From Primula veris (taxonomy: Eukaryota > Streptophyta > Magnoliopsida > Ericales > Primulaceae), in contig OY821743.1 of assembly GCA_963682055.1 (NCBI GenBank), forward strand, positions 14,729,566 through 14,793,565: 64,000 bases of DNA, given 5' to 3'. This document shows, piece after piece, positions 41,691-52,878 of this stretch. Position numbers and translations under genes: made by a program. Below the pieces are notes generated by a model. The model ran no database searches and was not told the origin of the DNA. It saw only the letters and a list, made by a program, of their open reading frames with translations. Every line of letters begins with the position of its first letter. Positions within the stretch are counted from its first letter, which is position 1.

Positions 41691-41941
41691 AAACTCATAA
41701 AGAAATATAAGTCAAGATCAACCTCAAAGGTCAAGCAAATCAACAAGTCAATCGTCACCAAACTATTGGAGCCAATAAGAACTCATTTGTGAAGAGATTA
41801 ATCAAAGGATTTCTATTTTCTTTATTTCAGAAAATATTCAGAGATTGTACCCGCTAAATATTAAATAGATAAATTATTTTGCTTTTTCCATTTATTTTCT
41901 GTCTTGGTATATTAGAAGAAAAATTTGTGAGAAACAAATTT

Positions 41942-41960
41942 TGGCACACCCGGTGGGACC
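41942..41960 (+). promoter_or_regulatory. Gypsy-T primer-binding-site-like sequence
   Basis: TGGCACACCCGGTGGGACC follows ...GAGAAACAAATT and precedes the gag start at 42006. The position and TGG start fit a tRNA primer site like those of Tat-type gypsy elements; the exact tRNA is not assigned. Confidence 0.5.
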
Positions 41961-43804
41961 ATTTCTGCCATTCATCTTTTCTCTTCGTCAATCGATCAAC
42001 CATCCATGGCTCAAAATAAAAATACGCAAAACAGTCACATCATGATGACCCGAAGCAAGTCCGCTGTCCAACTATCAACACCCTCATTCCTTGTCATGGG
42101 CAAAAAGGTAGAGGCTAGCTCCGAAGTGAAAGCAAATTTCAAAGAGGGTACATGGGCAAGTGACTCTTCTGATGAAGAAGGCTTGATTGGAAACCATCAC
42201 TTAGAGGACAACTCAGATTCCATAACTAACACTCCCCGATCAGTGGTTGCTACTTCAACAAACTCAACAAATATGCAAGTAATGGTGATAAACGCTCCTA
42301 CGGTGGAAGAACAAGTTAATGCCATCGCTGGGACCCTAGAAACTTTAATGAAGGCTTTTAATGAACGAGACGCTCAGATGGCGATATTGACAGACAGAGT
42401 TCAACAATTAGCGGAGCCACGCCAAGGGGAAAATCGATGTAGAACTGAAGGAGGTGAAGGTTCTTCAAATGAGGAAAGGCCTTTAGAAATAACGAATGGC
42501 GCAATCCCTCTAGAGCAGCTGAAAGAGTTCATACTGGGTACCGTAAAAGGAAAATATGAAGAAGTGGCACATTCCTCCTTCGGCTATGTCAAACCTTACA
42601 CACGGAGAATCGAAGAATTAAAGATGCCTTACGCATATCAGCCACCCAAGTTTCAACAATTTGATGGCAAGGGAAATCCTAATCAACACATTGCACATTT
42701 CATCGAGACTTGCAACAATGCAGGGACTTACGGGATCTCATGGTGAAGCAATTTGTCCGCACACTAAAAGGAAATGCCTTCGAATGGTATTGCGACTTGC
42801 AACCGGGATCAATTGACACTTGGGAACAATTGGAGCAAGGATTCCTTAATCATTTCTATAGCACTAGGCGCACTGTGAGCTTGATGGAATTGACAAATAC
42901 CCGCCAATGGAAAGATGAGCCTGTTGAGGACTACATTCACCGATGGAGGGGATTGAGCCTGAATTGCAAAGATAGACTGTCCGAAACATCAGCAATAGAG
43001 ATGTGTGTTCAAGGCATGCATTGGGGATTGTGCTACATTCTCCAAGGAATAAAACCAAAAACATTTGAGGATTTGGCAAGTAGAACTCATGACATGGAAG
43101 TTAGTATCTCGACTAGCAGTGACCAAGCTCTCCTACTTCCAGGAACCCAAAAGACTCCAAATAAACAAGATGGAAGGAAATTGATCAAATCTCGTGCAAT
43201 AACTAATAAAAGAGAATCGTTTGTCGTGTCAACTCCATCTCAAAGCCTTCCTCCCATCAAGGTGAAAGCTAGTATATAGAATGTTGAAGATGACAAGCCC
43301 AATGTAAATCAAAGAAGCGAAAAAAGAAGACTCACGCTGAGGGAGATGCAAGAGAAGGAATACCCGTTTCCTGATAACGAAGTTCTTTGCATGCTAGAAG
43401 AACTCCTCGTACTTAAGCTAATCAATCTTCCACAAATAAAATGTCCCAAAGAGGCCGACAAAGTTGATGATGCAAATTATTGCAAATTCCACCGTCTCGT
43501 CAGTCACCCAACCCACAAGTGCTTCGTCTGGAAGGAGAAGATCGTACAATTGGCCGCTCAAGGAAAAATCTCTTTGGAGGATGAAGAAATAACTACTGCC
43601 AATTACACATGTATCGTTACAAATCCAGAGTCTGAAAGCATGGACGAGACAAGGACAATCATGATTCAATTTGGATCTTTGCCGCCAATTGCAGTCATTA
43701 TGCAAAACTCGAGTACTGAACGCAATACCTCATGGACTTATGTTAGCCATACGAGAGGTTCAAGATTATCCACCAACGAAGAATTGAGTGAGTTCGAAGA
43801 GAAA

Positions 43805-45700
43805 GAAGACTACCCTTCGAATAACCCACAACCACTACAAAATGTCCCAGTTCACTCCATTTATGAAGGACAGCCTATTTATGAATTCAAGAAAGACGGC
43901 CATTGTTTCTTTGATGTTTGTGAATGCAAAGATTGTTTGGATGACCAATGAGATGACTTCTTTGAAGACGATGCAGAAGCTAAGGGAAAGAGTAAGAAAA
44001 ATAAAAATAAGAGGAAATCAACCCAACAATCACTACGGGAAAGATACAAAGCTAGAGACCCAAGTGTTGGCCTGTTGGGTGAGGCATCAGGAAAGTTCGA
44101 CTATTTTGTTCAATATACCAAAAAGAAAGAAGTGGGAGGATCAACGCCGCCTACATGGGATGATTTTCATAGAGAAGACTACCCTTCGAATAACCCACAA
44201 CCATTACAAAATGTCCCAGTTCACTCTGTTGGCCCCGTGCGGCTAATCCTTAGAGGGGGGTGAATAAGGTTTTTAGCGTTTTTCGCCTAATTAAAATCTA
44301 AGTGCAACTTAACAACTCAACTTTCGCAATTCTAAGCTTAAGCGTTAATAATCGTTAAACAATCCAAATGCAAGCAAGAAATTAAACAATAATATAAGTT
44401 GCGGAAAGTAAAAGTTAAGGAAGAAATTGACACTGTGATTTATAGAGGTTCGGCAAACAGCCTACGTCCTCTCCTCGGTACTACCTAGTATTTCACTAAA
44501 AATCTTCTTCCGGATATTACAATCCTAATGAGCTAATCGACCGATTAAGCTCCCCCTCACTCTATGAGTATCCCGAATGAAAAGACCTAGAGCTTTTAAG
44601 CAACACTCGCTTACAAAGCCTCTACCCGATCACTCGCTCACAAATGAGTTTATATTTTACTCTTTACAATTTTGTTACAACAATGTAACTACACTCACTA
44701 TTTTAATTGCTTCTAAATAAGCTAATTTGTGAGTTTTTGTTGATGATTGAGCTTGAATCGTTTTCTCCTTGATTTCCCTCTTTCTCGAATATTTTCACCA
44801 AAATGGTGATTTTTAGGGTTTTGATTGAGAGAGGTTGAAGGATGATAGATTAGTGGTTTAGGAGAGAGATTGGGCTGGTTTATATAGACCAAAGGTCTGT
44901 TTTTTTGTTTTTCTGACCGTTGGTAGTGGTTGAGGGTTTTAACCAGTGGTTTAAGCAATTTCCCAGAATAAGCTGAAAAGCTGTTTTCGAAATTTGCAGA
45001 AAACGATCGGCTGTTTTCTGCAGTCGATCGGTCGTTTTCAGAAAACGATCGGTCGTTTCTGAGTTTTGACCGGTCGTTTTTTAGACGTCCTCTCTGGAAG
45101 AATTTGGACCAAAAACGATCGGTCATTTTTGTCCAGTCGATCGGTCGTTTTTCTTCTGGTCTCGTTAACCTTCGAATGCTTGTAGCTTCTTCGTTTTAGC
45201 TACGATTTTGGTTCCGCTTGAACCGTTGGTTCGTTATTGAATGCTCTTTATTTTAAAGTCATGAAATATACATTTTCTCTTTTTGGACAAGACAAGCATT
45301 ATATCATCGAAATAGTAAAATTATTAAATACATAATCAAAGTTATAATCAAAATCTATTATTGAACTCTAAGTTCAACACACTCCATTTATGCAGGACAG
45401 CCTATTTATGAATTCAAGAAAGATGGACATTGCTTCTTTGATGTTTGTGAATGCGAAGATTGTTTGGATGACCAATGGGATGACTTCTTTGAAGACGATG
45501 CAGAAGCTAAGGGAAAGAGTAAGAAAAATAAAACTAAGAGAAAATCAACCCAACAATCACTACGGGAAATATACGAAGCTAGAGACCCAAGTGTTGGCCT
45601 GTTGGGTAAGACATCAGGAAAGTTAGACTATTTTGTCCAATATACCAAAAAGAAAGAAGTGGGAGGATCAATGCCACCCACATGGGAAGATTTTCATAGA
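43805..45700 (+). repeat. 369-bp tandem duplication within the gypsy-T gag
   Basis: Unit 1 is 43805-44173. Unit 2 is 44174-45700 and becomes exactly 369 bp when the nested LTR and one TSD copy (1158 bp) are removed. 369 is a multiple of three, so the duplication is in frame (123 codons). Unit 1 has a TGA (near 43949) where unit 2 has TGG. Confidence 0.93.
44227..45379. mobile_element. Solo LTR, 1153 bp, with TSD CACTC
   Basis: It begins TGTTGGCCCCGTGCGGC and ends AAGTTCAACA (TGTTG/CAACA ends), flanked by CACTC at 44222-44226 and 45380-45384. The uninterrupted sequence is preserved in duplicate unit 1 at about 43853. A GGGGGGTGAAT motif near its start is familiar from plant copia LTRs. A block at 44995-45155 repeats GATCGGTCGTTT-like palindromic words. 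Minus-strand ORF 44722-45126 spans it and is not a gene. Confidence 0.92.
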
Positions 45701-46369
45701 GAAGACGAGACAAAAGAAGTCGATCAATCTCTCAACTTTACCAATCCACTTGAAGATTCCTTAGAAGCACTCAAATTCGAAATCAATGGCCAACCTTCGC
45801 ATGCGCTAGGGTTGTGTAAAGACTTCTGCCTGGAGTGTCAACAATTTCTAAAGAAAATGTATGAGGCCGACGATAAGCAAGTTGGGGTGCTAAAAGAATC
45901 CGAGGGGGATTACTATGTGCAGCGACTCCAAGGGAGAGTAGTTGAAGAAACATCAAATCTAGATATTAGTACGGGAGTGCCTATTGCATACTACTATCGA
46001 GGCAAGCCGATCTACAAGTTTAAAGAAGACAACGGTTATTGCTTCTGGGATGTTTGCGAGTGTGAATGTTGCATGGAAGATGGTTACTTCGAAGATGAAG
46101 AGGACGAAGACTACTATCTTTCTAATTCATGCAATGTCGCAAGCATAGAGGAGTACACGGAAGAAAGCGAATGTGGTTCGGATGAAATTTCGAGAACATC
46201 ATTTCAAAAAGGAAAGGTGAATCAAGTGGCAGACGTGACAACTATTAACTTCTCTGATGACGATTTGGTGCTTGACACAAAACCTCATAATCGTCAATAT
46301 AAACATCCACCCAAAAGCGATACCATAATATTCACATCATTAAAAACAAGAAGATCAACTACAGTTTAG

Positions 46370-47043
46370 AAAAACAAAGATTGCAATATTCAAATTAAAA
46401 CAACTGCTCATATTCACCTGATAGGTTCCATCACAAAACACAATCACATCATATAATATTCTAGAGATTCGGAAGGATAACCATAAACTACTACCACATC
46501 GAAAAGATAACAATAAATCATTATACCACATAAACTACACTTAGGGTGTTAGCTTATACGAAGCTTTTATTTGAACCAAACAACTCATACTTAACTCAAT
46601 GTAATTACATTTCAATTTCTAGCTATTAATCATTAACAATCACTTGAAAACACCACCACAATATTCAATAAATACACATAACACATAAACAATAGTTATA
46701 TATAAAAACACCATGAGTAGCGCAACATTTATGCTAAGATGTCCACTTTTTAAACAATACCAATTATTATTGTAACCAAGCGCATAAATTTTGAATACGG
46801 AAAATAAATACAAAGAACTATCTAATTAAAAAAGAAAAACGCAAGCGGACCACTCCAACATTAATAACCAACTAACCACACATACATGTAACGCACAAAC
46901 ACCCAGATGCAGACATGATATGTAGATTTTTATAAAAGGTCTTACACCATCTAATCTAAGTCCCTAACCTCATTCCCGTGTATGCCTATCCTACCCAATA
47001 GGCCACCAGAGTAATCGAAACCCGGTTAGCTTTGATACCAAGC
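46370..47043. other. Remaining internal DNA and primer site of element M
   Basis: AT-rich, no coding content. TGGTATCAAAGC on the minus strand at 47029-47040 resembles the tRNA-Met primer site and is 3 bp from the LTR start at 47044. Confidence 0.6.
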
Positions 47044-47925
47044 TGTCATGCCCCGGATTCTGGAGAACCCAAGTTGTGAATATAATTAAATAATTTTAAA
47101 TAAAAATGCAATAAAAGGAGATTTTAATCATTTAAATTTATAATTATAGAACCATATAGTAAATCAAGATACGCCGATTATCACATCTGGTAGATCAATT
47201 AACTTAAGGGTAGCCAACGATCTCCACATATGATAACACAAGAAAAGGAGTTCAAAGAATAACTATAAAATTCAGCATGACCTTTGAGTTTCTATTTATT
47301 TCCAAAAAAAATAAACCTATTCACGATAATACAACATAATTGAACAAAAGTCGCCCACGCGATCCTAATAAAATCCGTCCATGATAAAATGTCATTCAAC
47401 CCACCTAACACTATAACGAATAATATAATTTTAATAACAATACACTTTGTGACATTAAAAAAATCATTACAGTATGAATATAAAAATATACAACAATTGC
47501 CAATACTCACGTGCAACTCAATAAGTGTGTCTCTATCTAATATATCAACTTTCAAATCGCCAAGCACGAAAGAAACTTGATCATCACCTGTCCATCGACA
47601 TTGGAACAAAATTAACAAAAACAAGAATGAGGAGGTAAGAAAACAATCTTACTTTAATAGCACTGGCACACCCACACAATCTTAAACATGCAATTATATC
47701 ATGGCATCACTATTATCAACACATTATTCATATGACATATGATATCCCAAAATGCTACATCAAACACAATGTTAAACACATCAACATATAATCCAAAGAA
47801 CTAAATAATAATTATTTAAAAATAAAACATAATAGTAAAATATATTCGGGATTGCGTACAAACGGAGCCAAATACCCACTAAACAATATAGCAAAATCAT
47901 TGCTAGTTTATTAGAAATTGAAGTT
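47044..47925 (-). repeat. Element M 5' LTR, truncated
   Basis: Matches 36124-36935 and then 37613-37685, with the tandem-repeat block between them missing. It loses similarity near 47925, before the copia-3 leader. Overlapping small ORFs 47292-47624 are not genes; they equal untranslated LTR sequence at 36470. Confidence 0.75.
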
Positions 47926-48146
47926 TGCAAATAGAATAACTCCGATTTGGTTTAATCATTTAATTCTAGATATTAAAAGAGTTTTTAGTGAAATCAAAAG
48001 TGATTTGGTTTTCATGATAGAATCTCACTCATTTGTTTATTGGGGGTCATTCTTTTAAGCAAACTAATTCAGTTATAATTAGTATTTGCGATTAAGAATA
48101 TTAGTTTTCTTGCGTGAAACTAAACATATTTGTCTTGTCATTTCAG

Positions 48147-51100
48147 ATGACTAATGAGGATCAAACACTCATTGTTCCTTCGGAAAATGTGTAGAACGTA
48201 GTTGTTATTGGCAGTAGCCAAAAACGCTGCGGGCGCTGTGAGTGGGGGGCTCAGGCTGAGGCTGAGGCCGAAGCTATAGCGGCAAAGGCTGCGGCCAACG
48301 CCACTGCGACAGAAGCTGATGCTATGGCTACGGCTGTGGCCGCAGCTCAGGCCGCTGCAAAGGTTGCGGCCAAAGTAGCGGCTGCGGCCAAAGCCAAGGG
48401 CAAGGCTCCGGCTACTTCGGCTATGCTCGTTTTGCCCATCTCTCATTTAGAGAAACCGGAAAAGTTTAGGGGCAACAACTTCAAATGTTGGCAGCAAAAA
48501 ATGTTGTTTTATTTAACTGCCCTTAACTTGACCCGGTTTCTAAAGGAGTCTACACCTGTCCTAAGCGAGGACGATGAGGACGTGCAGATGGTTTTGGCGG
48601 TGGAAGCATGGTAACACGACGACTACCTATGCCGAAACTACATCCTTTGTGCACTTGATGACACTCTTTTTAGTGTATTTGAGCCACAGATTGTAAGATG
48701 CGCATCGACAAGCGCCCCCCCCCCCCCCCCCCCCCCCCCCCAAAGAGGAAGTTCCAAGGAAAAGGGAGGAAAACCCCACCAAATGTGGCTGAGCGAGGAG
48801 ATGATGCTGGACAAGACTACATGCACCTAAGTGTTGTGGTCTCTGAAGTGAACCTTGTAGGGAGCAAACCAAATGAGTGGTGACTGGATATCGGTGCCAC
48901 AAGTCACATATGCACCAGTAAATGGATGTTCAAGACCTATACGGTCGTGGACAATGAGAGCTATTTCATGGGAAACTCAGCTACTTCCAGGGTGGAAGGA
49001 AAAGGAACCATGATGCTGAGGATGACATCGGGAAAGGAGCTGACACTGACAGGCGTGTTCTATGTGCCAAAAATTCATAAGAATTTGGTCTCCGGCTCAG
49101 TGATGGTGAACAAAGGGTTTAAACTTGTATTTGAATCTGCTAAAATTGTAATCACCTTAAATGGAATGTATGTAGGTCGTGGCTATATGACCAATGACAT
49201 GTTTAAATTAAATGTTGAAACTCCGGCTCCTAAAGCCGAGTCTGCTAGTGAGAGTGCTAAGGTCGAGGCCAGTACCAAGAATAATGTAATCATGAATGTT
49301 GCCCAAGTGGCTAATAAAACTTCATTTGCTTATTCTTGTGATTCATTTAATTTATGGCATGGTAGATTAGGTCATGTGAATACTAATTCAATAAAGAAAT
49401 TAATATCACTAAATCTACTACCAAATTTTGTCTTCAATAAACAACATAAATGTGAGGTTTGTATTGAGGCAAAATTAACTAAGTCTTCGTTTCAACATAT
49501 TGAATGAAGTACTGAACCTCTCGGTCTAATACACACAGATGTATGCGACTTAAATTTTATACAAACGCGAGGAGAGAAAAAGTATTTAATCACGTTTATA
49601 GATGACTGTACTAGATATTGATATGTCTACTTAATGAGAAGTAAAGACGAAGCGGTAAAAAATTCGCTCTTTATAAGACCGAAGTCGAAAATCAACTCAA
49701 TAAACGGATTAAAATATTGAGAAGTGATAGAGGTGGTGAATACGAAGCACCATTTGCACAGATATGTGCAGAAAGTGGCATTATACATCAAACCACAGCC
49801 CCATACTCTCCGGAGCAGAATGGGGTTGCCGAGCATAAGAATAGAACGCTCAAGGAAATGATGAATGCTATGTTAATAAGTTCTGAGTTACCCCAGAACA
49901 TGTGGGGGGAAGCGCTGCTTTCCGCCAACTATGTGGTGAACAAGCTACCGCATAAAAAGTGTGATAAACCACCTTATGAACTATGGAAAGACAATCGGCC
50001 GAGCTATAAAATCTTAAGGGTTTGGGGTTGTCTTGCGAAGGTCCTAGTCTCGCTTCCGAAAAGAACGAGAATATGTTCAAAGACGGTAGACTGTGTGTTC
50101 ATAGGATATGCACACAACAGTAGTGCTTATCGTTTTCTCATGCACAAGTCGGATAATTCCGATGTGCATGTAGATACTATCATCGAAGCTTGAGAAGCTT
50201 CTTTACTTGAGGATATCTTTCCCCGCAAGTCTTCCAGAACTGTAGAGACTGAGAAGTCAAACGATGAGTAAAATGTGGGGGCAAGTGAACCGTTGGAGGA
50301 AAAAGAAGAAGAGCCTCGATGAAGTAAAAAGGGTGAGAAAGGAAACGTCTTTCGGTCCAGATTTTATAACCTTCATGATAGAAGGCGAACCGGCGACATT
50401 CAAACAAGCAATGTCATCCCCGGAAGCCCAATATTGGGAAGAAGCGATCAACAATAAAGTTGAATCGATATTACAAAATCACACTTGGGAATTAGTGGAT
50501 CTTCCACCCGGGTGTAAGCCACTAGGAGGACACAAGTGGATCTTCAAGAGGAAGAGAAAGTTCGATGGAACAATCGATAAATACAAGGCAAGACTTGTAG
50601 TGAAAGATTTTAGACAAATCGAAGGTGTCGACTATTTCGACACATATGCTCCTGTCTCCAGGAAAACGTCTATCCGGATTGTCATTGCACTCGCGACACT
50701 GTTCAATCTGGAAATACATTAGATGGATGTGAAAACGGCGTTCTTGAATGGGGAATTGGAAGAGAAAATTTACATGGAACAACCCGAAGGGTTTGTAGTT
50801 CTATGTAAAGATAATAAGGTGTGTAAACTTGTAAAGACCTTATATGGACTTAAACAAGCACCTAAACAATGGCAAGAGAAATTTGATAGAGTAATGCTAT
50901 CCAACGGTTTCCGTTTCAACGAGTGTGACAAATGTGTCTATGTAAAAGGAAATGAAAAGGATTACGTGGTAGTCTGCCTTTACGTAGATGACATGATTAT
51001 AATAGGGAGTATTGATAATATCAACTCTACTAAGAAAATGTTGTCACAAAAGTTCGAGATGAAAGATTTGGGTGTCACTGATGTAATATTTGGTATGAAA

Positions 51101-52010
51101 ATCATCAAGACATCAGACGGATATGCACTATCTCAAACACATTATGTCAAGCAAATGCTGGATAAATTTGACAAAGATAGTAGGGCTACATCCAGAACTC
51201 CAATAGAGATCTCAACCCACCTAAAGAATAACTTTGGGGAGAGTGTGAGACAATTGGAATAATCTCGGATAATAGGCAGTCTTATGTACGTCATGAACTG
51301 CACTAGACCGGACATAGCCAATTCAGTAAGTAGGCTTAGTAGGTATACTAGTAATCCCAATGGTGAGCACTGGAAGGCCATCATGAGACTTCTTAGGAAC
51401 ATGACATTTACGGCCGACCGAGGGTTGCATTATACCAGATATCCAGCTGTGCTGGAAGGGTATTCTGATGCCAATTGGATCTCGGATTCCAACAGTACAA
51501 GATCCATAAGTGGATATGTGTTCGTACTGGGTGGAGCGACTGTTTCATAGAGATGATCCAAATAGACCTACATAGCTAGATCAACTATGGAATCTAAGTT
51601 CATAGCTTTGGATCTAGCGACAAAAGAGGCTGACTGGTTGAGAAGCTTTCTAGAAGGAATTCCAATATGGCCGAAACTTGTTCCGACAATAAGCATGCAC
51701 TGTGATAGTCAGTCAGCTATTGGACGGGCACAAGATCACATGTATATTGGAAAGTCCCGACATATTCGTCGGAGACATAAATCCGTAAGAGAATTGTTAG
51801 CTAACGGTGTGGTATCCCTAGATTTTGTGAGATCTAAGAATAATATTACGGATCCATTAACAAAAGGCTTGACTTGGGTAGGAGTTGAAGTCTCATCGAG
51901 GGGAATGGGGTTGAAGCCCATCAAATTGGACACCCCCTTAGAGGCTACCCAACCCAAACTGGATTCTCCAGCATCAGGTTCAACAGGAAAACCGAACTGT
52001 AGGGGTGACC
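48147..52010 (+). pseudogene. Copia-3 gag-pol, decayed
   Basis: The start ATG at 48147 gives 15 codons and a stop. An Ala/Glu/Lys-rich gag N-terminus follows (48250-48420), then LEKPEKFRGNNFKCWQQKM. The gag middle is deleted around a 27-base C tract. The protease-side frame 48926-49507 leads to GAG-pre-integrase LWHGRLGHVNTNSIKKL. Integrase 49510-50195 has RSDRGGEY and SPEQNGVAEHKNRTLKEMM. RT 50330-51260 has WELVDLPPGCKPLGGHKWIF, MDVKTAFLNGELEE and the catalytic YVDD (near 50985). The RNase H part 51284-51880 has YSDANW, HCDSQSAIGRAQ and NITDPLTKGL. At least eight stops or frameshifts. The motif set is Tork-like copia. Confidence 0.9.
48715..48741. repeat. Poly-C tract, 27 bases
   Basis: Uninterrupted C run at the junction between the gag start and the protease-side frame of copia-3. 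Proline-rich and glycine-rich ORFs across it (48627-48902) are artefacts. The length may be unreliable. Confidence 0.85.
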
Positions 52011-52508
52011 CAACAAAGCACTCGGGAACCTAGGTTCCCAATCCATTTCTAGGATGAAAGAGTGATAGACCTAGACCATTTAAAGGGTGAGCATGAGTCT
52101 CTTAATGAAAGCAAGGATCTCAAAGGTCAAGAGGGGTGAGTCAGGACACCCTTAACTTGAAATCACCTATGACGAGTGTGTATGGCCGATACTATGTAAT
52201 GAGCCATGGGCTAAATCACTAGAGCACTCGATTGAATTTTGCAAAGGCAGTCCAGGGCCAAATAGGACAACAACCAAAGGGCTTAGTAAGTGGTATAGTG
52301 AGGGCACTGTGTGATTATTACCCTAGTATGCACAAACGCTAAAGGGTTCAAGGCTTTAAGGCTACCCAATAGTAGCATATCAGATTTTACGTCACTATGG
52401 CAGGTTCAAGGCGCATGCTACTTGTCCTTATGCAGTGAACTCTTGCGGTTCCCTCTTATGCATTTAGGGGCATTTTTATTTTCAGTCAATTGCATTCATG
52501 TGGGGGAT
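52011..52508 (+). other. Copia-3 3' untranslated region and polypurine tract
   Basis: Non-coding stretch between RNase H and the 3' LTR, ending in GTGGGGGAT (52500-52508), a polypurine tract immediately before a TG-starting LTR. ORF 52311-52565 is not a gene. Confidence 0.7.
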
Positions 52509-52878
52509 TGTTGGAAAACATGTTTTAAACATGAGTGTTCTGAATGGTCACAGGACCAACTTTGAGTCGATATTACATGTGACAATACTGAGTTGTTAAT
52601 GCCGTACTCAACGCATTTGAGTAGCTCCTGTGACGAGCTTCGTAACGGTATATCGCATGACCTATTCGGAGAATGGGTGTGAATATTAATTGGCTTCAAA
52701 GTTGGGTTCTCGAAAGAAGGGAAAACTTTAATGCTGGAAAATGGAATGAATAAAGGGAAAACCATTGAGGGTTATCCCATATTGGAGAATTAAAAGTTAA
52801 CTTTCCAATATATATACAAGTCCAACCCATGTAGTTGTTAAACTATTATGTCCACATACACTTAAGTGTATGAGTGTG
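52509..52878 (+). repeat. Copia-3 3' LTR, at least partial
   Basis: Starts TGTTGGAAAACATG right after the polypurine tract and contains CCAATATATATACAAG as a candidate TATA region. It is cut at 52878 by the following gypsy LTR. No matching 5' LTR was found left of 48147. Confidence 0.65.

Larger units (their letters stand above)
42006..46369 (+). pseudogene. Gypsy-T gag region, broken, without pol
   Basis: 42006-42746 encodes the N-terminus and early gag ([34 protein letters not shown]). A one-base frameshift near 42720 leads to 42710-43279 with the retrotransposon gag core ([46 protein letters not shown]). A stop lies at 43277. 43346-43948 carries the nucleocapsid-like YCKFHRLVSHPTHKCFVWK. 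The rest (45464-46369) ends at INFSDDDLVLDTKPHNR, the sequence just before the aspartic protease in Tat-like elements. Protease, RT and integrase are absent: the element stops at 46369 against unrelated DNA. An in-frame 369-bp duplication and a solo LTR lie inside. Confidence 0.83.
36124..47925 (-). mobile_element. Old minus-strand LTR element (element M) with nested insertions
   Basis: TGTCACGCCCCAGATTCTGG at 36124 and TGTCATGCCCCGGATTCTGG at 47044 start two long matching sequences. The second lies just outside a primer-site-like TGGTATCAAAGC on the minus strand (47029-47040), so these are the inner-to-outer ends of its 3' and 5' LTRs. Between them no gag or pol of this element is recognised. 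The space is filled by a pogo-like element (38057-38964), AT-rich DNA and a plus-strand gypsy gag element. The outer LTR ends are uncertain because the right LTR is cut off near 47925. Confidence 0.65.

Noticed and set aside
44722..45126. 134-codon minus-strand ORF with RSFSEN-like repeats
   Set aside because: It is contained in a solo LTR and produced by the GATCGGTCG repeats. No homologous protein is recognised.
48627..48902. Gly-rich and Pro-rich ORFs on both strands
   Set aside because: They exist only because the 27-base C tract reads as poly-Gly or poly-Pro. The real content is copia-3 gag/protease sequence.
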